Assembly (NCBI GenBank): GCA_001953115.1
Contig: LSSL01004215.1
Coordinates: 1-14,012, forward strand
Direction of reading: 5' to 3'
DNA: 14,012 nt
Source of the DNA: Smittium mucronatum
Taxonomy: Eukaryota; Kickxellomycota; Harpellomycetes; Harpellales; Legeriomycetaceae
The notes under the pieces are model-generated. The model was given only the letters and a program-made list of their open reading frames with translations. It was not told the DNA's origin and did no database searches. The position numbers were made by a program, and so were the translations under genes. This document shows positions 8,941 through 14,012 of the stretch, piece after piece. Every line of letters begins with the position of its first letter. Positions within the stretch are counted from its first letter, which is position 1.

Positions 8941-9970
8941 TATATTTTACGAATTCAAACCTGGGAGTCACATTATAATAATTAACCAAAAGCTAATTCT
9001 ATTGTATATTTTTAATTAAAGTTCACAAAATTACTAATTCAAAAAATGTAACGAATATTTTACATAAGAGGTGTAAGTGCACACCATTTTGTTTATCGCA
9101 AATTTTTTGCTTAACTTGTCATTTTTTGGAATCAGATTTTAATATGAATGGAATTTTCTGCCAATCCTGTATTAAGCATGGGTGCATGATGCTAGATATT
9201 TTGTTTATTTATTTGTAACTCAAAATAGTTTAAGCAACTTAATCTTTACTCCTTAAAACTGAGAAGTGATGCTTTTTTCACAACCAATTAGAGCTTATTT
9301 TTAACTGTTTTAGATAATGGTTGTTTTTGACCCAGTTTCCTCAATTAAAAGATGCATTTCACCAAATTTCTGTAAGTGGGTACATAAACCTTTTGAATTT
9401 TAAAGGGATAAACAGAGTATTAATATTTCCCATGTAAAAAATTTGAACTTAACTTGCTGCAGTGCTATATCATAGCCCCAAAATAAAGTACCCAATACGA
9501 AAAATAAAATCCCTAAACACAATTAAAAGATGCCTAGAATTGAAGAAAAAGATTTAAATTTCTCTCTTTTTCTGAAAAGCGATGACAGCAAAAGTTATGT
9601 TTTAAACTCCCCCCTCCCCCCAAACTGTACTTGAGTACTAAACTATAAAAAATATTGAATTGAATAATGGGCTGTAAAAATCCAAATTCAAATTGAGAAT
9701 TAAAATTACCTGTCACTTTTTTATTGCATTACATTTTTCAACTAAATGGGATCTCCAATATGCGGAACACGATTTCCTAAGATGGGAAATTGTTTAGTTT
9801 TTTCAAAAATTTTAATTATAAGAGTTGCTATTTCCCTTTTAGTAAAAACCTTAATTGGTAATAATTCTTTATCACTCGCTATAAATATAAAGTGCATCTA
9901 ACCATAAATGGGAGGAATATAAAGCAGGAAAATAAACCACAGTTTCAAAAGAGTCCATAGTTATTATGTC
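8941..9970. other. Gene-free A+T-rich stretch
   Basis: There is no credible gene. A lone TATTTCCCATG near 9425-9433 resembles an M1 right end, but I could not find a matching left half. The C6TC6 tract at 9609-9621 is listed separately. The minus-strand frame at 9534-9716 is a chance frame across that tract. Confidence 0.55.
9609..9621. repeat. C6-T-C6 homopyrimidine tract
   Basis: The sequence reads CCCCCCTCCCCCC, giving GGGGGGAGGGGGG on the minus strand. It is conspicuous in otherwise A+T-rich DNA. Four G-tracts of two could be drawn from it, so at best a weak G-quadruplex is possible. Confidence 0.6.
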
Positions 9971-10199
9971 AATCACATGGTGTCTGGAAATTAGACCTAT
10001 AATGGTATTTGACCTAATTATTCAGCCTATTACAAGCTAAAATAAAAATGTACTTATTTAGTAAAAATAGAATTTTTTTTATAAATATTCCTTTTAAAAA
10101 AAATGTGCTTAATACTTAAATATTAGTGGCCATAAATTGGGTGAATTGTCATGTAGGTCAATTAGAAATATGTGAAATGTCTCATAAAATAATCACATG
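9971..10199 (+). mobile_element. MITE family M3, copy A with 9-bp target duplication
   Basis: AATCACATG occurs at 9971-9979 and again at 10191-10199, flanking a 211-bp body. The body's right half matches copy B at about 90% by eye: CCTTTTAAAAA, ATGTGCTTAATACTTAA, ATTAGTGG, CATAAATTGGGTGAA, GTCATGTAGGTCAATT. The left end starts GTGTCTGGAAATTAGACCT, like GTGTCAGGATATTTGACCT in copy B. Compared with copy B it lacks a block containing GACATTTCAC near the left end. The duplication length (8-10 bp) with long imperfect inverted ends suggests a Mutator-like or hAT-like origin (inference). Confidence 0.8.
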
Positions 10200-10409
10200 T
10201 TTAATATTGTGGTTTATAGGACTTATCCGAAAAAAGAAAATGTTGTGTATAAGAATTTCCCATGTATAAAAATTCTTAGTGGTTTTTACCCAATCGCAAA
10301 ACATTATGGGCATTGGGTTTTTTATAAGATGTTTGTGTATCTTGCCCTTTATTATCGAATTCTTTTTAGTCTTGAAATAACGTTCTAGAAATTAAAAAAA
10401 ATCAATAAA

Positions 10410-10637
10410 CATTAAGAGGGTGTCAGGATATTTGACCTAAATGACATTTCACTTAATTATGCAGCCTATTATGAATTAAAATCTAAATGTACTTCTCCAT
10501 TAAAAATAGCTAATTTGTATGAAATGTTCCTTTTAAAAAGATGTGCTTAATACTTAATTATTAGTGGTCATAAATTGGGTGAAATGTCATGTAGGTCAAT
10601 TGGAAATAGGTGAAATGTCCCGTAACCCATTAAGAGG
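10410..10637 (+). mobile_element. MITE family M3, copy B with 9-10 bp target duplication
   Basis: CATTAAGAGG occurs at 10410-10419 and 10628-10637, flanking a 208-bp body homologous to copy A. Sub-terminal inverted repeats are clear: GACCTAAATGACATTTCAC at 10434-10452 faces GTGAAATGTCATGTAGGTC at 10579-10597 (18 of 19 positions complementary), extending imperfectly inwards to CTTAATTATG/CATAAATTGGG. It carries no gene. Confidence 0.83.
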
Positions 10638-10757
10638 TTGGGCTCATCCGGATATTATAATAAAGAGCATTATTTGAAATGAATCAACTAATAATTCAAA
10701 TTCTTGGATATTAAAAAGATAATATTAAAATTGTTGGCATTAATTGGTAGATAAAAT

Positions 10758-11370
10758 CTGGAAAAAATAGATAAAACCTGGAAATTTCCGCTAATTCTGG
10801 AAAATATGTATAGAATCTATTTTTTACCAGCTATTTTTATATGCGAATTTCGAAAAAAATTCCGAAATTTTTTCTTGAAATATAAACATTGGCTATTTTT
10901 TTTTTGGCTAAAACTTAACTTAAGCGATAATAAATTACCAATAATATTTTATAGAGGTGTTTCTTTCGTGGTTTCACAAAGATTTTATCTAATAGGTATG
11001 TCTCATTTTTACCCTTTCAAGAGTAGTGGTTAAATTTTCGCCATCACTACCCTATAATTTGAAATACTAGATTTAAAAAAATTGCCTATAATTGATTAAG
11101 CCTTGTTAACCTTTAAATATAAAATGATAACTACAAAAAAAAAGGGATTTATAGTATTCTTGGGTCCCAAAATAGAATAAAAAATAATAGGACGTTTTTC
11201 TGAACATCGAATAAATGAATAAAATCAAAAAAGCTGATCATTAAATCATGTAGATAATTTTTTGCGGAATTTTCTCGAAATTCACGGACAGAAATGACTG
11301 GCAATAAATAGATTCTGTGTATATTTTCCAGATTATGCGGAATTTTCCAAGTTTCATCTATTTTTTCCAG
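10758..11370. repeat. Long inverted repeat, about 115-bp arms around a 383-bp spacer
   Basis: The left arm 10758-10873 and the right arm 11257-11370 are reverse complements at roughly 80-85% by eye, with a few one-base gaps. Strong blocks are CTGGAAAAAATAGAT, TCTGGAAAATAT, AGAATCTATTT, GAATTTCGA and ATTCCG. Each arm begins with a degenerate 20-bp direct repeat (TAGATAAAA-CTGGAAA). The two weak frames here (plus 10806-11033, minus 11149-11442) share R-I-Y-x-L-P and E-F-R only because they read the two arms, so they are not separate genes. It could be a foldback transposon or two copies of one element in opposite orientation. A transcript across it would form a long imperfect hairpin. Confidence 0.75.
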
Positions 11371-12194
11371 CTTTTGAGGAAAAAAACCATTTAACCATAT
11401 TAAAATCTTCGGTTTATGAGATGATATTCGGAAATTGAACAAGAATAAATTCTTAAATTTGATAAGTGAATTCAGTACTGAAGACCTTCAGAACATTTCA
11501 CTCAATGTTTAAACCAAAAAAATCATCAGATAAAAAAATACCATTCTGTAAAAGCAAAGCGTTTCTATAAAAAACACTTTTTTAATTTTTCGGTACTGAA
11601 TATTATATTGGGTGAAAAACGTTTGAAATTTCCTGTATATTTTTATTAGCTTTACCCTGAGAAGTATGTAAACCTTCATGGGATTTCATGTATTGTTGAA
11701 AAAGCTCTTTTAATTCACTCCATTCATAAAGCTGAAAGATTCACTCTATATTCATACACTTCACTATTAAATTCCTATATTTCCTAATTTGGAAATAAGG
11801 AGATAAGATAAAACATGCTTCTATTGGGTAATCTTGAAATGTAATTTCAAAAAAAATCTTTTACTGACAAAATAAGGAAATTTTATTCGCTATACGATGT
11901 TTTTCTAAATTAATTGGCTTTGCGATGATAAATTCTACTGTAACCAATGGCTTACATATTAAAAAAAAGTTATGTTTTGAAAAGAATCTTAACTTTGAGA
12001 ATCCTAATAAAAAATGTGCTTCTATTTGTTAGATATCTCATCCTCCATTCGATGATGGATTGAAAAATTCCAAATATAGATTTATTCTGAAAAAAACATA
12101 CTTATTGACTAAAAACCTAGACCCGTTTTTGCAAATTGTACCTGTTTTAGTTAATAGAACTTCGCCAACCAAGTGTATGAAAGTTTCATTAATA
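11371..12194. other. Gene-free A+T-rich stretch
   Basis: I see no gene or complete mobile element. Short segments (TTTCCTAATTTGGAAA near 11779, GAAAAGAATCTTAACTT near 11980) echo the interior and ends of family M1 and may be decayed fragments, but no boundaries could be set. Confidence 0.45.
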
Positions 12195-12358
12195 TGGGAG
12201 ATTATCCGGTAAACAAGTCACTAGTTATTCATTGCCTTCATTGGTAGCTTATCACTATATAATTTATTGGTTCAATATTTATAAATTACAAGTATTTTCT
12301 AAAAAAGAAATTAAAAATAGACATGAATAAATTGACCTCATCATTAAAGAATTTCCCA
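12195..12358 (+). mobile_element. MITE family M1, copy 6 (164 bp, internally deleted)
   Basis: The left end TGGGAGATT and right end TTAAAGAATTTCCCA are both recognisable and each is flanked by TA (12193-12194 and 12359-12360). It is about 100 bp shorter than copies 3 and 5, with only part of the interior (CATTGGTAGC, ATTTATTGGT and GAAATTAAAAATAG blocks) retained. The short length suggests a deletion derivative. Confidence 0.55.
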
Positions 12359-12648
12359 TATAAATGTTTTGAATTTTCCTTTAGCCGTTCTGAAAATGGT
12401 AAAAAAAAAATTTTAAAAATTACACCTGCTCTCAAAAATCGAATCGAATGTTCATTTTTTGCTTTTTTTACTTTGGATTTGTAATAAAAGCTATCAGTTA
12501 GCGAATTATTGTGGATACATTTTCAATATAGTATTGTAAGATAATTACTAATTATCTTTATATAAAAACATAGATAAATTGTGGCGAGTGCGGATTACTT
12601 GAATGACTAGCCCTTTTCGGACCCAAAAGTATAAGGTTAGCTAATAAA

Positions 12649-12790
12649 CTGTTGTTTTTTAAACGGATTTTAGGTTTTTTAAGCAATATTCTGATCTTTT
12701 AAACATTTTCTGATCTATTGTAGCTTTTCTGATTTTTTATTTGCTTACCTGAACTTTTATGTGAAAAATCTGATGTCTATATTAAATCGT
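12649..12790 (+). repeat. Degenerate minisatellite, 19-21 bp period
   Basis: CTGAT or CTGAA begins at 12691, 12710, 12729, 12749 and 12770, a spacing of 19, 19, 20 and 21 bases. Each is followed by a T-rich stretch (such as CTTTTAAACATTTT). Two more diverged units seem to precede it from 12649 (CTGTTGTTTTTTAAAC, then TTAGGTTTTTTAAGC). The T-tracts recur about every two helical turns. It encodes nothing. Confidence 0.6.
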
Positions 12791-12913
12791 GTAACATAAT
12801 TTCCATTTATGAAAATTATTATCAATAAATAAATCTTTACCCAGTAGTACTTTCAAATTTCCACTTAAAATAATAAAACCTATGTTGATTGGTTAAAAGA
12901 TGCTTATTGTTAT

Positions 12914-13084
12914 TTAACCCTTTCAGGGGCAATGGTACAAAAAATGGCTTTCACTTTTTGCTCAGTATTTTCATTAGACTAATATTATTTGTATACTATT
13001 TGTTAAATCAAGAAGCTAGGCCAATTGAAAGTGCTAATTTGTGCAAATAGGAGCGAGGCTTAAATTTGGGTCGGAAAGGGTTAA
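12914..13084 (+). mobile_element. piggyBac-like MITE family M2, copy 2 with intact TTAA duplication
   Basis: A 163-bp body (12918-13080) starts CCCTTTCAGGGGC and ends GGTCGGAAAGGG. It is flanked by TTAA on both sides (12914-12917 and 13081-13084). TTAA target duplication with CCC...GGG termini is the hallmark of piggyBac-type transposons (established knowledge of that superfamily). It aligns throughout with the reverse complement of the copy at 5144-5307, at roughly 70% by eye. There is no transposase gene, so it is non-autonomous. Confidence 0.8.
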
Positions 13085-13622
13085 ATGAATGAAAGCTTGT
13101 CTCTGCTGATTTTTTTTAAGCAAACTAAAGAAAGCAATAAATAATCGATGCTATTCCACGGCAAAATTTAGTTTGATATTAATGTATATCAATGTGAGCA
13201 TTTTATTCTGATTAAAAAATTAGCCCTTTATAAGCATTTTTTCGCCTTTTAATGAATGATAAATTTAATTTTTGGACGCCTAAATTAAAGAAAGAATAGA
13301 ATGTTGTAGCATGTATTATATTTATCATACATATTGAAATAAAATGTAAAAAAAACATTTCGCTATAATTAATAGAGATTTCTTTACTTTCGAGGGGTTT
13401 GTAAAATAAACTAATTTGTGAATTTAATGTAGAAATTTAAGCTCAAGTTTTATAAATAGAAATTTAGATGACGGTTTTAACAAATCCATCAATTTCCTTT
13501 GATTAAATTAAAAAATAATAGCCCTTCTATGAATATTAAATCACTTAAACTGAAGATTGTAGTTATAATAACATTAATGATAGCTTTTATGAAATAATAT
13601 ATAATGGATTATACTTGCGTAC
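13085..13622. other. Gene-free A+T-rich stretch
   Basis: I see nothing that I can support as a gene, RNA gene or repeat between the M2 element and the second R repeat. Confidence 0.55.
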
Positions 13623-14012
13623 TTTTCGAAGTACACTAACCAAAAATTCACACAGCGTTGTACTATTCTCGGTTGGGAGTAGTGGAGACAGCGCACAGCG
13701 ATTCGGAGGACAACGATTCCAGAGGAGGACCATCTAGAAACAGGAGGAACCAAACGTTTAGCACAGCTGAGACATAGACTAGTGCAAAAGTCCAGCGTTC
13801 GACAGTCAGAAGAACCACAGTGTCTAACAGCTGTTTGTAGGAAAGCCATGTCGATCAATCTCGCGTTTGGGTAGGAGCCTAATTTTATTAATCCTGTTAG
13901 ATGTAGACTCTGACTAGGAGCTCAGTAGCTTCAATGAACCATTGTTCGTTGAAAAAGAGCTTAATTCTTGACTGCACGTAACCTCAGCCATCCAGCCTAC
14001 TTGAAGCAATGC
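13623..14012. repeat. Dispersed G+C-richer repeat R, copy 2 (cut by window end)
   Basis: It is in direct orientation to copy 1 and matches 5549-5923. It has an extra 15 bp near 13703-13717, where CGATTC is followed by GGAGGACAA before the next CGATTCCAGAGG, apparently a short tandem duplication. Both copies contain CCAGAGGAGGACCATCTAGA, AAAGTCCAGCGTTCGACAGTCA and CTCGCGTTTGGGTAGGAGCC blocks. A minus-strand frame at 13574-13858 lines up with that of copy 1 and the indel keeps phase, but amino-acid changes are frequent and copy 1 has no ATG. I therefore treat it as repeat sequence, possibly a relic of a retroelement. Confidence 0.8.

Noticed and set aside
9126..9432. A seventh M1 copy ending in TATTTCCCA
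   Set aside because: The right end is plausible but the interior blocks and a convincing left end are missing.
10245..10275. AAGAATTTCCCATG as another M1 end
   Set aside because: It lies between the two M3 elements without a partner end and is part of a small AAGAATTT/AAATTCTT hairpin that can arise by chance.
10806..11442. Two frames sharing R-I-Y-x-L-P and E-F-R residues, first read as paralogous small genes
   Set aside because: They read opposite arms of the same inverted repeat, so the similarity comes from the DNA structure and not from coding conservation.
12611..12631. Third M2 (piggyBac-like) element
   Set aside because: Only one diverged terminus with a CTAG flank is visible, and no opposite end lies about 163 bp away.
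5549..14012. The two R copies as paired LTRs of one retrotransposon
   Set aside because: The interval holds no gag, protease, reverse transcriptase or integrase reading frames and contains unrelated MITEs. TG...CA ends and a primer-binding site were not found.

Overview
The window looks like nuclear DNA of a eukaryote with an A+T-rich, transposon-laden genome. The signs are one intronless secreted-protein gene with a TATA-type promoter, about 12.7 kb beside it with no credible gene, no Shine-Dalgarno or operon structure, and many short non-autonomous DNA transposons with target-site duplications. I cannot place the lineage from sequence alone. An early-diverging fungus, a microsporidian with an expanded genome, or an A+T-rich protist would all fit.

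Left edge (1-1390, minus strand). This is the 5' part of a secreted, probably cell-surface protein, reading leftwards out of the window. It has a signal peptide, an approximately 200-residue cysteine-containing globular region, then an acidic Thr-rich tail of the pentapeptide TTDET. The DNA behind the tail is 36 consecutive perfectly identical 15-bp units with diverged units at both ends, and the tail is still open at base 1. A TATA box and a perfect 12-bp-arm inverted repeat lie just upstream of the gene.

Rest (1391-14012). I see no gene here; the track's short reading frames are A+T-rich chance frames or lie inside repeats. Several mobile-element families can be recognised by comparing the window with itself. 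Family M1 is a roughly 250-370 bp MITE with ends TGGGAGATTCTTTT and TA-rich flanks, with six copies including a 164-bp deletion derivative. Family M2 is a 163/164-bp piggyBac-like MITE (TTAA-CCCTTT...AAAGGG-TTAA), with two copies in opposite orientation. Family M3 is a roughly 210-bp MITE with 9-10 bp target duplications, with two copies 0.4 kb apart. There is also a long inverted repeat with approximately 115-bp arms, and a G+C-richer dispersed repeat R (at least 375 bp) present twice in direct orientation. A decayed minisatellite of 19-21 bp period lies at 12649-12790.

No genes work together here. The window shows one surface-protein gene with a rapidly evolving repeat tail, next to a gene desert built at least partly from several independent waves of small transposons. 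I found no protein-coding system such as a defence locus, toxin or biosynthetic cluster.
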